From assembly GCF_001667775.1 (NCBI RefSeq), contig NZ_LZJI01000203.1, positions 151,790-215,789 of the forward strand: a stretch of 64,000 bases of DNA. The letters are read 5' to 3'. The notes below the pieces were generated by a model. That model did no database searches, had not been told where the DNA came from, and saw nothing but the letters and a program-made list of their open reading frames with translations. The DNA is from Mycobacterium sp. E1747 (GTDB lineage: Bacteria > Actinomycetota > Actinomycetes > Mycobacteriales > Mycobacteriaceae). Made by a program: the position numbers and the translations under genes. This document shows, in pieces, positions 1 to 8,891 of the stretch (position 1 is its first letter; every line of letters starts with the position of its first letter).

Positions 1-235
1 GCGAAGCTTCGCCGATTTCAAACAGAACCAGATGCTGCTGAGCGTCCTCAGGACAGGCAACGCCGTTCCGATCGTCGGATCCGTCGAACAGGTCGTCGAG
101 AAATATCAAAAGTTGTCGGACGCTGGAATCAACGGTGTAACGGTGGCAATGATCGATTATGACGACGCCCTCGACCGATTCGACAAGCAGGTGCTGCCGA
201 TGATGCGTAGCGCGGGCCTGCGCGCCGACAGCTGA
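1..235 (+). CDS. LLM-class flavin/F420-dependent oxidoreductase, C-terminal part (5' end outside window)
   Basis: The reading frame is open from base 2 and ends with TGA at 233-235, so only about the last 77 residues are visible. The segment PIVGSVEQVVEKYQKLSDAG followed by a hydrophobic strand and LPMMRSAGLR is the typical C-terminal end of luciferase-like (TIM-barrel) monooxygenases, which use FMNH2 or F420H2. The active-site half is missing, so the substrate cannot be inferred. It is followed by decayed sequence on both strands. The call at family level is good; whether the whole gene is intact is unknown. Confidence 0.7.
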   Translation, partial: RSFADFKQNQMLLSVLRTGNAVPIVGSVEQVVEKYQKLSDAGINGVTVAMIDYDDALDRFDKQVLPMMRSAGLRADS

Positions 236-288
236 GTCGCCTTGCGGCGGTTGCACTGTCAAACAGAGCACGAATCGAAGCGAAGAGG

Positions 289-651
289 CTAGGGATCAAC
301 CCCGACGACCAATTGGGAGCGTTTCGAGATTCCGAGTTTCGTGCAGACGCGTTGTAGGCGGCCTTCAACGCTACGCACGGAAACGCAGAGATTCTCGGCG
401 ATTTCCTTGTTGGATCGGCCACTGGTTGCCAGTCGCGCGGCTTCATGTTCAGCGGAGGTGAGACCGACCTGATCGCCCAGCCGGCGCAGCGCGGGAGTCT
501 GAGCCCCACCGCAGCGGGCCGCCAGACTGTGCGCTCGCCGAGCCTCATCGGCTGCCTCTTGTGGGCAACAGTGTCGGAGTCGCCAGCCGCTACTGCGGTC
601 CAGGCCCGAGCTTGTCGCGGGTCGATCGCCCATGAAGTGGCCAGGACTCAA
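289..651 (-). pseudogene. Remnant of a LAL-type LuxR regulator (C-terminal HTH only)
   Basis: The last ~85 residues match the C-terminus of the intact LAL regulator at 3666-6326: both contain PQEAADEARRA, then SNKEIA, SVR-VEGRLQRV and KLGI-KRSQL-VGVDP. The helix-turn-helix is complete. Upstream of PQEAADEA the similarity stops abruptly, so the ATPase part (~800 residues) is gone. The residues before the match look like out-of-frame sequence. I infer a truncated paralogue rather than a functional single-domain regulator, but a free HTH protein cannot be excluded. Confidence 0.75.
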
Positions 652-691
652 GCCGAGATCGTCAAGTGCGGACAGTGTCTGCGAGGCTCAG

Positions 692-750
692 CGGCGGGGC
701 CTGCTCGCTTACCGCAAGTTTCGGGATCGGCGGCCTCCGATCGAATCGGA
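692..750 (+). pseudogene. Possible remnant of a Rieske oxygenase C-terminus
   Basis: The + strand frame here reads GLLAYRKFRDRRPPIESE. The intact Rieske protein at 7749-8891 ends with ALVAYRKFWDRRLPDRTLE. The match is short but dense. It lies beside and divergent from the LAL remnant, the same arrangement as the intact LAL and Rieske genes. It is not a gene of its own and no start or catalytic motif remains. Confidence 0.45.
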
Positions 751-758
751 AAGGATCC

Positions 759-1535
759 CTATCGGAGCAGGGCTGCGCGCAGGCGCTCGATGTCGTCGGG
801 AGTTACGTCCGCGGCGGCCAGAAACTTGTCCAGCGACCCGTAGTGGCTGTCGACGGCGCGCCTGGCAGCGTCGAGATACTCCTCACGCACTCCGAGGATG
901 TCCTCACTGAGCCACGTCGCCGAGTCGGCAAGCTCGGGATAGTCAGCGGCCCGCTCACGCACCGATTCCAGGACGTGCCCACGCAACTCGGTCAACGAGT
1001 CGTTGCTGCGCATGAAGTCGGCGACGATCGCCTCGGGATCTACCCCAGCCGTCTCCAACACCAGCGCCACGACGAACCCGGTACGGTCCTTGCCCGCGAA
1101 ACAGTGGACGATCACCGGTCGCTCGTCAGCCAATAGCGAGATCACTTGTCGCACCGCGCGTCGCGCGCCTGGCAACGTCGCGAACCGCTGGTACTCCTCG
1201 GTCATGAATCGCTGGGCCAGGAGGGCGACGTCGTCGCCGTTGGATTCTTGCATCACACGCTGAAAAGACGCCTCGTGTGGAGCCTCGCCGCCGTTGACGG
1301 CCGTGGCCGGAAAGGGCAGATGGTGAACGGCGACACCGACAGGTAAGAGGCAGCTGCCGGCACGCTCGATCTCCCGCTGCGATCGCAGGTCGGCGATGTC
1401 GGCAACGCCAAGCCGCTGGATGCTCTCCCAGCCGGCTTCGTCCAAGCGGTTCAACTCGCTGGAGCGGAAGAACAACCCCGGTCGCAGTGCAGCGCCCGCC
1501 GCCGCATCTCGAAAGTTCCATACACCTGGCGCCAT
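759..1535 (-). CDS. ptpB: Tyrosine/lipid phosphatase of the PtpB family
   Basis: A 258-residue protein with the signature HCFAGKDRTG (C-x5-R phosphatase loop, C and R catalytic) near residue 140. It also has an N-terminal WNFRDAA segment, FRSSELNRLD and DLRSQREIER, all typical of mycobacterial PtpB, a secreted triple-specificity phosphatase of pathogenic species. The ATG at 1535 starts MAPGVWNFRD and gives the usual family length. The open frame runs on to 1610, but that would overlap the upstream gene and adds no conserved sequence. It follows the reductase gene at 1579-2574 by 43 bases, so both are probably cotranscribed. No signal peptide is visible, as in known PtpB. Confidence 0.88.
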   Translation of the reverse strand: MAPGVWNFRDAAAGAALRPGLFFRSSELNRLDEAGWESIQRLGVADIADLRSQREIERAGSCLLPVGVAVHHLPFPATAVNGGEAPHEASFQRVMQESNGDDVALLAQRFMTEEYQRFATLPGARRAVRQVISLLADERPVIVHCFAGKDRTGFVVALVLETAGVDPEAIVADFMRSNDSLTELRGHVLESVRERAADYPELADSATWLSEDILGVREEYLDAARRAVDSHYGSLDKFLAAADVTPDDIERLRAALLR

Positions 1536-1578
1536 CGCGCACTCGCCGTAACCGGACATTCCGGACGCAGCCCCCAAA

Positions 1579-2574
1579 CTACAAATCGACGATGGTGGAA
1601 TTGGCGACACTCAGCGCGAGATCCGGCCCGTATGCCGAGACGGGTGACTGAAACCCGGTTTTGAGATCGCCGGCAAGTACGCGCGCGGCGACTTCGATGC
1701 CGGACTTGCTGGTGTACGAGTAAGCCGACGGTGTCTCGATCATCGAGCGCGCGACGCTCCCGTCGGCCCCGGTCACCTCGGCGATGACCTTCGCCGTTCC
1801 GGCGTCACGCTCATCGGCGGACGGCCCTTCGGGTAAGTCGTCGATATTGACGGCGGCCAGGTCCCCGTCCGGTGCGACCAAGAAAACGTCGATATCGGGG
1901 ACGCCGAAGGACTTCCAGGCGGTGACGAGGTCGCCCATCGCCATCGGCGCCATCGTCTCCGGGCCCGCGCCGAAGTCGACCTTGAGCAACTGCGGGTCGT
2001 CATTGAGAACGATTTCGCCGGCCCGGCGGACCTTGGCTCCCTCGGCGAAGATGTATCCGCTGCTCTTGATGGATCCGCGGGAGACACCTCCAAAGTGCTT
2101 GAGGAAGAATTTCACGGACTGCGGCCGTTGCACGCGCTGGGCGGTGTGAAACCCGATGGCGTCACTTGGAATGACGTCCCAGCCGACGCCCGGCATCAGC
2201 ATGATGCCTGCCGCTACGGCCCTTTCGTCAAGTGCCTCGGCAAGTTCGAAGGTTGACAATTCGCCCGTGATGTCCAGATAGTGCGTGGACGTGTCGAGGC
2301 ACGCCTCCATCATCGGCCGCGCAGTGGTGGCAAATGGGCCGGCCGCGTGAAGAACGCAGTCGATGCCGTCCAACCCTCGGCGTACCGCTGTCGGGTCGTC
2401 CAGTGCGAAGGCGCGAGTCTCTTTGAGGCCCAAGCTGTTCGCCACCTCCTGCAGGCGGACGTTGTCTCGTCCCGCGAGGATGGGAACGAGTCCGCGCCGG
2501 ACAGCCTCCGCTGACAAGAGCTTGCCAGTGTAGCCGGTGGCACCGTAGATCATGAGGGACTTGTGTGCGCCCAT
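1579..2574 (-). CDS. Saccharopine dehydrogenase-like NAD(P)-binding oxidoreductase
   Basis: 331 residues. The N-terminus has a Rossmann motif (YGATGYTGKLLS), then AGRDN, HAAGPFATTARPMMEACL and THYLDITGE, which identify the saccharopine dehydrogenase-like / trans-acting enoyl reductase superfamily. In mycobacteria this family includes soluble reductases acting on lipid or polyketide intermediates. True lysine-pathway activity is unlikely because the lysine/saccharopine-binding domain is not recognisable. It is the first gene of an apparent two-gene unit with ptpB. The substrate is unknown. Confidence 0.8.
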   Translation of the reverse strand: MGAHKSLMIYGATGYTGKLLSAEAVRRGLVPILAGRDNVRLQEVANSLGLKETRAFALDDPTAVRRGLDGIDCVLHAAGPFATTARPMMEACLDTSTHYLDITGELSTFELAEALDERAVAAGIMLMPGVGWDVIPSDAIGFHTAQRVQRPQSVKFFLKHFGGVSRGSIKSSGYIFAEGAKVRRAGEIVLNDDPQLLKVDFGAGPETMAPMAMGDLVTAWKSFGVPDIDVFLVAPDGDLAAVNIDDLPEGPSADERDAGTAKVIAEVTGADGSVARSMIETPSAYSYTSKSGIEVAARVLAGDLKTGFQSPVSAYGPDLALSVANSTIVDL

Positions 2575-2775
2575 CGCCTCGTACTCCGCCTCTGCTTCGT
2601 CGCTTCAACAAGTTTATATCAAGACAGTATCTGGCCATACAACAGGTTGGCGCCGAATGGCATTGGTGAGTGTGGTTTTGGCGAACTGCGGGTAATGCGG
2701 CGGTGGCGATCTCGCCACGGTTGCGGCGCGCCGGGTCGTTCGACACCCTGCCGGTACGCCTTCGGCGCACGCCAC

Positions 2776-3414
2776 TCAGCCGAGGTGGTCTTCTGTCGAT
2801 CTGTTGACAGTTCGCGTGTTGTCGCGGCATCGGGAGACGAACGCTAGTTGTGACTGTGATACTTCGAGGCCTGCCTCCTCGAGGTGAGCCAACCCCTCGT
2901 CAAGGATCCGGTCCAGTACGTCGGGAGTGCGGGGCACGAGCGTGACGCCGTCGGCCACCTGGGCTGCGTGGATGTCGGCGATCAATCCAGCGAGCCCTTT
3001 TGCCGTGCCGACATATACCAACGAGTCGGTGGGGTGGTTCGTGTCTCCAGCGAGTCGACTCCACTCTGTGTGCGCCGTGCGCGGGTCAGACGCGATCATC
3101 ACATCGACGTCGACAAGCACCATCACAGACGTTGCGTCGCCTCCGCGTGCGGCCACTTCGGCGCGTGTCTTCGCCGTCTTGCGTTGTGCCTCTCGCAGAT
3201 CGATGGCTTGTATGCGGACCATGCTGGGGCTCGAGGCAATTGGATCTGACACGATGGTCCAGTTCGCCGTCGTGCTCCCTGGACCGGATCGGTCGATCCA
3301 GACTGCGACATGAGGTGCATGCGGGGCAGGGGAATCGCGCGCCGCGCTGCCGTCAGCCGATGGCACGCGTCGGTCCACCATGTCGGTCTTTACCGCGATT
3401 GCGCTGGTTCGCAT
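2776..3414 (-). CDS. Stand-alone LLM (luciferase-like) C-terminal-domain protein
   Basis: 212 residues. Residues ~65-190 (QAIDLREAQRKTAKTRAEVA, then DSLVYVGTAKGLAGLIADIH and ADGVTLVPRTPDVLDRILDE) resemble the C-terminal third of NtaA/SnaA-type flavin monooxygenases. The N-terminal TIM-barrel half that binds flavin is absent. It has its own ATG and an uninterrupted frame, so it may be a real short protein rather than a fragment. It could be the C-terminal half of a decayed monooxygenase or a partner subunit. The ~250 bases between it and the LAL regulator contain nothing I recognise. Confidence 0.55.
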   Translation of the reverse strand: MRTSAIAVKTDMVDRRVPSADGSAARDSPAPHAPHVAVWIDRSGPGSTTANWTIVSDPIASSPSMVRIQAIDLREAQRKTAKTRAEVAARGGDATSVMVLVDVDVMIASDPRTAHTEWSRLAGDTNHPTDSLVYVGTAKGLAGLIADIHAAQVADGVTLVPRTPDVLDRILDEGLAHLEEAGLEVSQSQLAFVSRCRDNTRTVNRSTEDHLG

Positions 3415-3665
3415 GTTCTTTAGTTCCCTGCTCCCCTAATCGCTGGTTTGGGCGCCCACAAGTGGACGTTGCAGCCAGCCCGATTGGGCGACACTGTGGT
3501 CGCCGCCGAGCCTGACTGTCGGCCCGAAGGGGCGGGATAGCGCGACGGATGGGAACGATGACCATCACATCGCTCCTTACTTCACAAGCACACTGTTCAG
3601 GAGCATACAACATTCAGCGAGACTCGAGCGCCCCGCGGAGATGCGCAGGGTCCCGGCGACTCCCG

Positions 3666-6326
3666 TCAGGTGGCCACGAGAGGATCCACTCCAACTGCCA
3701 GCTGAGATCTCTTCTCGATGCCAAGTTTGTTGTAAACGCGCTGTAGGCGGCCTTCGACGGTACGCACCGAGACGCCGAGCTTGTCCGCGATTTCCTTGTT
3801 GGATTCGCCGTTGGCGGCGAGTACCGCGGCTTCTCGCTCGGCAGGGGTCAACCGGACGGGCTCTTCGAGCCGACTCAACGCCGGCGTACGGGCGCCCTCG
3901 GTGAGCGCTACCAGAGTGCGGGCCCGCCGGGCCTCGTCGGCAGCCTCCTGCGGCCGATCACTATCGAGCCACGCAGCCACCGCATCAGCAGATGCCTCGG
4001 CGGCCAGCAGAGTGGCGCCCATGGTTTCGAATTCAACGGAAGCTGATGCCAGCGAACGAGCGTCGTTGCGGATCAGCGCGGTGGTGTGCCGTGCCCGTAC
4101 TGCTACGAGCTCGCTTTCCGTCTGTGTGGCAAGCACCGACAACCGGGAGGAGACAACCGCCGCACCGCCGAGACGGGCCTGCGCGTGCAGGGCGGACGCC
4201 TCGCCCATGGCGTCACCGATCGCCGATCCGACATCGGCGGCCTCCTCGAACATACGTTGTGCCTCAACGAGATTGTTCTCCGCTACCGCGCGCCATCCGC
4301 GCGCATGCAACGGGTCGACTCCCATGAAATACCCTGGTTGCACGCCTAGACCGTCCACTGTCGCTAGCGCGTCAGCGGCACCCTCGGCATTACCGGACAG
4401 GGCAAGAATCAAAGCCAGATCGATCAGGCACCAGCACACGAACTGCGGTTCGCTCAGCTGCCGGAACAGGGCCACCGCTTCTCGGCCGTGTACCTCTGCC
4501 ATGCGCAAGTTTCCGCGCTCGCCGGCGAACTTGGCCAGATGCCAGGCGAACCACGCTTGCGCTTCCGGCGACCGGTCAGCGAGGGACTGCTGGTACTGCT
4601 CCACGGCGATTCGCTCGGCTTCGCCGAGCTGTCCGGACCAAGCGAGCGCCTCACATCGCATGAAGATATGTGCCCATGGGTAGGACTCCACCGGTTCATC
4701 CAGTGCGGTGTGGGCAAGGTAGCCCCGCTCCGCTATGTCGAGCGCAGCGCGCACCCGTCCCAACCGGCCCAACGAGAGCGAAGCAACCTGAGAAGCCCAT
4801 ACGTAGGCGGGCCCTTTCACGTATTCCAACAGCGGCAACGCGGCGTCGGCGGCCGCTCTCGGCCCGTCTCTGCCGAGGAGCAGGGCCGAACGCCGGGCAA
4901 GTATGTCGGCGCGCCATACGGGGTCGGCGATCGCAGCCTCGGCCTCGTCGGCCAGCCGCTGCGCCTCGCCCGCCTCGCCCAGGAAGAAGCCAAGGTGGCC
5001 GAGGCGGGTGGCGGCCACCCGACCACGTTGGGTGTCATCGACCGCCTGCACCGCCAGGTCGGCGAGTTCGGCGGCGGCCTGCTCAGCCCGTCCATTGAGA
5101 CGAGCCAATTGAGCGGCCATGAGCGCGGCTTCGAACCCGGCCCCGGTATCGACGGCGGCTCGGGCGAGCCGTTCGGCGAGGAGGAAATCATAGTCCCAGC
5201 GCGCTGCGGCGGCGCCGGCCAGAAACAGGTCGGGAGAGCTCTGGCATGCGTCCAGACTCCAGGTCGCCAGGCGCAGGGTGTGGCCACTGCCTCTCGTGCC
5301 GACGGCTTCTGAAGCAGCGATGAGTGTGCGGGCGATCGTTCCTCTGCGGAGCGCAGGTAGGCGCGCCCGAAGCACTTCCGCGTCAAGCGGATTGGTCAGC
5401 CGTACTTCCAGCCGGTGGTCAATGAGCCGACTGGTCAACAGCTTCTTCCGCTCGAGCTGCACCGCTAGATCCAGCACGCCTACGACATCCAGCTCGGCCG
5501 AAGACACGGGCTCGCCATACGCCACTAGCTCCAACAGTTCGCGTTCGGCGGGCTGAAGGTGGGCCAATCGGGTCTCGATCAGTTCGACGAGCCTGGTCGA
5601 TGGCGTGAGTTCGCCCATGAGGCGCCAGATCCCACCGTCGTCGCGTAGCTCGCCGTCGGCGATCCCGCCCAGAACCAGTTCGCGCAGGAACAGAATGTTG
5701 CCGTCGCAGCGTCGCGCCAAATCGGCCACGGCGGCGGGGTCGACCGGGTTGCCCAGGGCCGAGCACAGCAGTCTGCCGACCGCGTCCGTGCCCAGCTTTG
5801 CCAGGTCTTGCCGCTTTGCCACCCGGTCTTTCCACAGTGCGACGATCGCCTCTGGCGCCGGCTCGCCGTCGTGCAGTGTGACGAGTACGGCCGCGACTCC
5901 GGCGGTCACGATGTGGTGTACCAGGCTTGCCGATTCATCGTCGAGCAGGTGCGCGTCGTCTACCACCAAAAGGAACCGGTGCCCTCGGGCCTGCTGCTCG
6001 GCAATGGCCGAGAGCGACCTCCTGATCCACCCAGCCATATCCTCGACGGGCGGACCAGTTTGGTGGATGGACGACGGCAACCCGGCAACTGCTCCGAATG
6101 GGATACTGCGGGACGAGTGCGTGGCCGTGGCGCTGGCGGTACCGAAGCCTTGACGCCGAGCGCTGCGGAGGCATTCGCGTGCGAGCCGGGTCTTGCCGAC
6201 CCCTGGCGCGCCGACGAGGACGACCGCCGTGTCTTCGCCGCCCAGCGAACTCCACAGTTCGTCGAGTTCAGCGGCCCGCTCGACCAGTGGCCACTCATCC
6301 TCCACCCAAGGAAAGTATCTCACCAC
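3666..6326 (-). CDS. LAL-type (large ATP-binding) LuxR family transcriptional regulator
   Basis: About 886 residues. Near the N-terminus PLVERAAELDELW precedes a Walker A motif (GAPGVGKT) and a Walker B-like strand (FLLVVDDAHLL), i.e. an AAA/STAND ATPase. A long helical middle resembles TPR-like repeats. The last ~65 residues form a LuxR HTH (LTPAEREAAVLAANGESNKE, then IADKLGVSVRTVEGRLQRVY). LAL proteins activate adjacent catabolic operons on ligand and ATP binding. The frame is open to 6554, but that would overlap the divergent Rieske gene. I prefer the GTG at 6326 (GTG 6323 and 6365 are alternatives), just before RYFPWVEDEWPL. The probable target is the divergent Rieske operon. Confidence 0.88.
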   Translation of the reverse strand: MVRYFPWVEDEWPLVERAAELDELWSSLGGEDTAVVLVGAPGVGKTRLARECLRSARRQGFGTASATATHSSRSIPFGAVAGLPSSIHQTGPPVEDMAGWIRRSLSAIAEQQARGHRFLLVVDDAHLLDDESASLVHHIVTAGVAAVLVTLHDGEPAPEAIVALWKDRVAKRQDLAKLGTDAVGRLLCSALGNPVDPAAVADLARRCDGNILFLRELVLGGIADGELRDDGGIWRLMGELTPSTRLVELIETRLAHLQPAERELLELVAYGEPVSSAELDVVGVLDLAVQLERKKLLTSRLIDHRLEVRLTNPLDAEVLRARLPALRRGTIARTLIAASEAVGTRGSGHTLRLATWSLDACQSSPDLFLAGAAAARWDYDFLLAERLARAAVDTGAGFEAALMAAQLARLNGRAEQAAAELADLAVQAVDDTQRGRVAATRLGHLGFFLGEAGEAQRLADEAEAAIADPVWRADILARRSALLLGRDGPRAAADAALPLLEYVKGPAYVWASQVASLSLGRLGRVRAALDIAERGYLAHTALDEPVESYPWAHIFMRCEALAWSGQLGEAERIAVEQYQQSLADRSPEAQAWFAWHLAKFAGERGNLRMAEVHGREAVALFRQLSEPQFVCWCLIDLALILALSGNAEGAADALATVDGLGVQPGYFMGVDPLHARGWRAVAENNLVEAQRMFEEAADVGSAIGDAMGEASALHAQARLGGAAVVSSRLSVLATQTESELVAVRARHTTALIRNDARSLASASVEFETMGATLLAAEASADAVAAWLDSDRPQEAADEARRARTLVALTEGARTPALSRLEEPVRLTPAEREAAVLAANGESNKEIADKLGVSVRTVEGRLQRVYNKLGIEKRSQLAVGVDPLVAT

Positions 6327-6535
6327 ACTGTCTCGCAGGTTGGTTTTCGAACGCTTGATGCGCACCGGTGACGCGGACCGTGTGGTGCCATCTTCGGCGG
6401 CGCGTAGTGGCGGCGAGGGATTCGGGTAGTGGCGTGCCTTTACGGCGGAAAGGCCTTGTGATTCGCTTTTTTCAGGCCTTCCGCCCGTCGGCCTCGACGC
6501 GGCAGTGGGAACCCCAGCGAAGTGGAGCGAAGTGT
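6327..6535. promoter_or_regulatory. Divergent promoter region between LAL regulator and Rieske genes
   Basis: About 209 bases separate the preferred starts of the LAL gene (minus strand) and the first Rieske gene (plus strand). Both promoters and the LAL binding sites should lie here. I see no convincing long palindrome and cannot place -10 or -35 boxes with confidence. Confidence 0.45.
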
Positions 6536-7693
6536 ATGGTGCGGCAGTCGGCAACCAATGGCGCTGATCCGGACGCTGGTCCGGCCGACGGCCGCTGGGT
6601 CTTGTGGGGCAAGAGTGACGAACTCAAGCCGGGCAAGGTCCTGCCTACCACTGTCGGGGGCCGGCACCTGGTTATCTGGCGAGAGCAGTCCGGCGCGCTG
6701 AGATGTCTAGACGGAGTGTGCCGACACTTGGGCGCCCACCTCGGCTACGGCGGTGAGGTCGTCGAGAATCGGCTCGTGTGCCCGTTCCACGGCTGGGCCT
6801 ACGATGCTGACGGCAACAATGTCGACCAGCCGGGCATCGAAGCAGATCCGTCGCGGCGGTCGAACATCTGCCTTCCGAGTTACGGGGTCGCCGAAGTTCA
6901 CGGTTTGGTATTCCTGTCCGCCGACAGAAACGTGGAAGGCACTCGGGCGCAGGCCTTTTGCTCGACGCTGCGAGAAATGGTCGGCGACGGCGAAGCGCGC
7001 GAAGGGGAGATCGTAACGGGCAGGCCCCTACGGTGGGCCCTGACACTACCTACGTCCAAGAACCTAGTCGCCGACCCCGGTTCCGATGGATGGTCTTGGC
7101 CGAACAGTCGGGCAGTCTTCGAGTGGCTGCTGAGCGGCCGCGCGGGAGAGCGCGTCATCGCGACCTCGGACCCTCGATGGACGTCGATTCAGCCGACCGC
7201 CCGAGTGGAAGGGTGTGCCGGTCCTTTGTCGGCGGTCAACGGAACTCACAGTGCTGCACCGACGGTTCAGTTCCTCCAAGTGGTTACTGATCCGACTTTA
7301 GAGAGCTGCACGATCGGCGGTGGCGTCCAGGTCGCGCGCATCCACGTCCGCCCGCCGGCGCTGACGAACAGCAAGCCCCGCCGCCGGCATGAGCGGATGA
7401 TTCGACGAACCCTGGGGGCGAGCAGGTTGCTGTGCTCTATCACCCAGATCAACGATCAGACCCTCGCAGTGACCTGCGTTGGCGTCTATCCCTCCCGCCG
7501 ATCCGCACGATGGGCTGTCCCCGCCGCCGACGCGGTGTTGATGGGTCTGGTCGGACGTCGGCTCAGGCGCCTCGCCACAGCGCTGGACACCGCGCGATTG
7601 GTAGTGCAGGTTTCGCCGGCGACCGATATCAACCTCCCCGACGAGTGGGTGCCGCTGTTGGGGCGCGAACCGACTTCCGAAGCGCTCGGATGA
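6536..7693 (+). CDS. Rieske [2Fe-2S] protein of the ring-hydroxylase type, lacking the mononuclear iron motif
   Basis: 385 residues from the ATG at 6536 (MVRQSATNGADP); the upstream open sequence shows no homology. The Rieske domain is complete: C62-R-H64-LGAHLG and C82-PF-H85-GW. In Rieske oxygenases a catalytic domain follows with E-N-x-x-D-x-x-H-x-x-x-x-H after the NWK-like segment. Here the equivalent stretch (RWALTLPTSKNLVADPGSDG) has no histidine, and no D-x2-H-x4-H occurs anywhere downstream. The protein can therefore carry electrons but probably cannot hold the catalytic iron. It is followed after 55 bases by a second Rieske protein with the opposite defect. It may be an electron-transfer subunit. 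Confidence 0.82.
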   Translation: MVRQSATNGADPDAGPADGRWVLWGKSDELKPGKVLPTTVGGRHLVIWREQSGALRCLDGVCRHLGAHLGYGGEVVENRLVCPFHGWAYDADGNNVDQPGIEADPSRRSNICLPSYGVAEVHGLVFLSADRNVEGTRAQAFCSTLREMVGDGEAREGEIVTGRPLRWALTLPTSKNLVADPGSDGWSWPNSRAVFEWLLSGRAGERVIATSDPRWTSIQPTARVEGCAGPLSAVNGTHSAAPTVQFLQVVTDPTLESCTIGGGVQVARIHVRPPALTNSKPRRRHERMIRRTLGASRLLCSITQINDQTLAVTCVGVYPSRRSARWAVPAADAVLMGLVGRRLRRLATALDTARLVVQVSPATDINLPDEWVPLLGREPTSEALG

Positions 7694-7748
7694 CGTCCAC
7701 CACCCGCCTTTTCCCGGCCTGCGCTACTGATCCCGATAGGAGCCAGTC

Positions 7749-8891
7749 ATGAAAACCGACACATCACCTGACAGCCGGTCTGGTCGGCTTGGTGTCCTCA
7801 ATGGCAAGTACCCCGCGTCATATTGGCTGATCGCGTTCTCCAAGGACGTTCGCGCCGGCGAAGCTGTTCCGATGCGGCGCCTAGAACGCGATCTGGTCTT
7901 ATGGCGCGACGCCGACGGCACGCTGCACTGTCAGGACCACGCATGCACTCAGCGTCTAGGCCGAATCGGGGATCGCTGGAGCGAGAGGGACGGCGTCGCG
8001 GTCTGCGAGAACCACGCCGATGCCTTCGACGGCGCCCAAGAATATCTCGTCAAAGAGCGTTACGGCGGCGTCTTCGTCTGGAGCGGCGAGCTTCCTGCGG
8101 ATCACGATCTACCTGACATCCTCGGGCAGATGGGACTGACCGAGGACGACGTCAAGATCAGCTACTCGCGCTTCATGTTGCCCTACCCGGTGAAGTGGCT
8201 GATCGAAAACGAGCCAGACATGGCGCATTTCGCGTTTCTGCACAATACGGGCGACTGGGGTGACTGCTGGGTCACCGACGAAACCGAGTCGGCGATGAGT
8301 GTGACCGGCCGGATATATGGCAAAAGAGGCTTGACACCAAAGGAATTCGCCCGCCTCTACAGACGTGACGACCTCACGGATATCATCGAGTTTTCCGGCG
8401 ATGTCGTATTCGAGGTCTACGGCAGTGGAATCAGCAACCTGTGGGTGGAGCCGCCGGACGTCGATGCGCCTAGATTCAGCCTCACGGGGCCGATTGGCAA
8501 GGCAGTGCAGGCGACTCGCCAAATCAACGGATTGGCACCAGTTGATGTGGACACGCTGCTGATCATGCTCATCACCTTCACCCCGCGATTCGATGTGCCC
8601 GTGATCGGCGGTCTGCTCGACGGTCTCGTGGCAGCGGGGGCTCGGGCGCGCGGCTGGGTGGCGATCCGGCAGGACTACCCGGTGATGGTGCACCGTGACG
8701 AACCGGAGGGACCGCGCTACAACCGTCTGGACCGCGCTCTCGTCGCCTACCGCAAGTTTTGGGACCGCCGACTGCCCGATCGAACACTCGAAGCTGGCGA
8801 CAACCTACACTCCAACGGCCGTCGTGCTGGAATCAAATGGACGCACCGTCACGTCGGCGCCGAACATACCGATGTCGAGGCTCCGGTATGA
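7749..8891 (+). CDS. Rieske oxygenase-type protein with intact mononuclear iron motif but altered Rieske ligand
   Basis: 380 residues. The catalytic-domain motif is canonical: E153-N-E-P-D157-M-A-H160-F-A-F-L-H165 (D-x2-H-x4-H). In the Rieske domain the first ligand pair reads C66-T-Q68 where C-x-H is expected, while the second pair C86-E-N-H89 is kept. The first cluster histidine is thus replaced by glutamine. A nearby H64 is displaced and not in the usual position. The family is close to KshA-like/aromatic-ring hydroxylases acting on steroid-like substrates. The RBS-like AGGAG lies just before the ATG. The stop overlaps the start of a small membrane protein (ATGA). Together with the preceding gene it could form one working oxygenase. 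Confidence 0.83.
   Translation: MKTDTSPDSRSGRLGVLNGKYPASYWLIAFSKDVRAGEAVPMRRLERDLVLWRDADGTLHCQDHACTQRLGRIGDRWSERDGVAVCENHADAFDGAQEYLVKERYGGVFVWSGELPADHDLPDILGQMGLTEDDVKISYSRFMLPYPVKWLIENEPDMAHFAFLHNTGDWGDCWVTDETESAMSVTGRIYGKRGLTPKEFARLYRRDDLTDIIEFSGDVVFEVYGSGISNLWVEPPDVDAPRFSLTGPIGKAVQATRQINGLAPVDVDTLLIMLITFTPRFDVPVIGGLLDGLVAAGARARGWVAIRQDYPVMVHRDEPEGPRYNRLDRALVAYRKFWDRRLPDRTLEAGDNLHSNGRRAGIKWTHRHVGAEHTDVEAPV

Noticed and set aside
6327..6554. N-terminal extension of the LAL regulator to 6554
   Set aside because: It would overlap the divergent Rieske gene start and contains no conserved residues.
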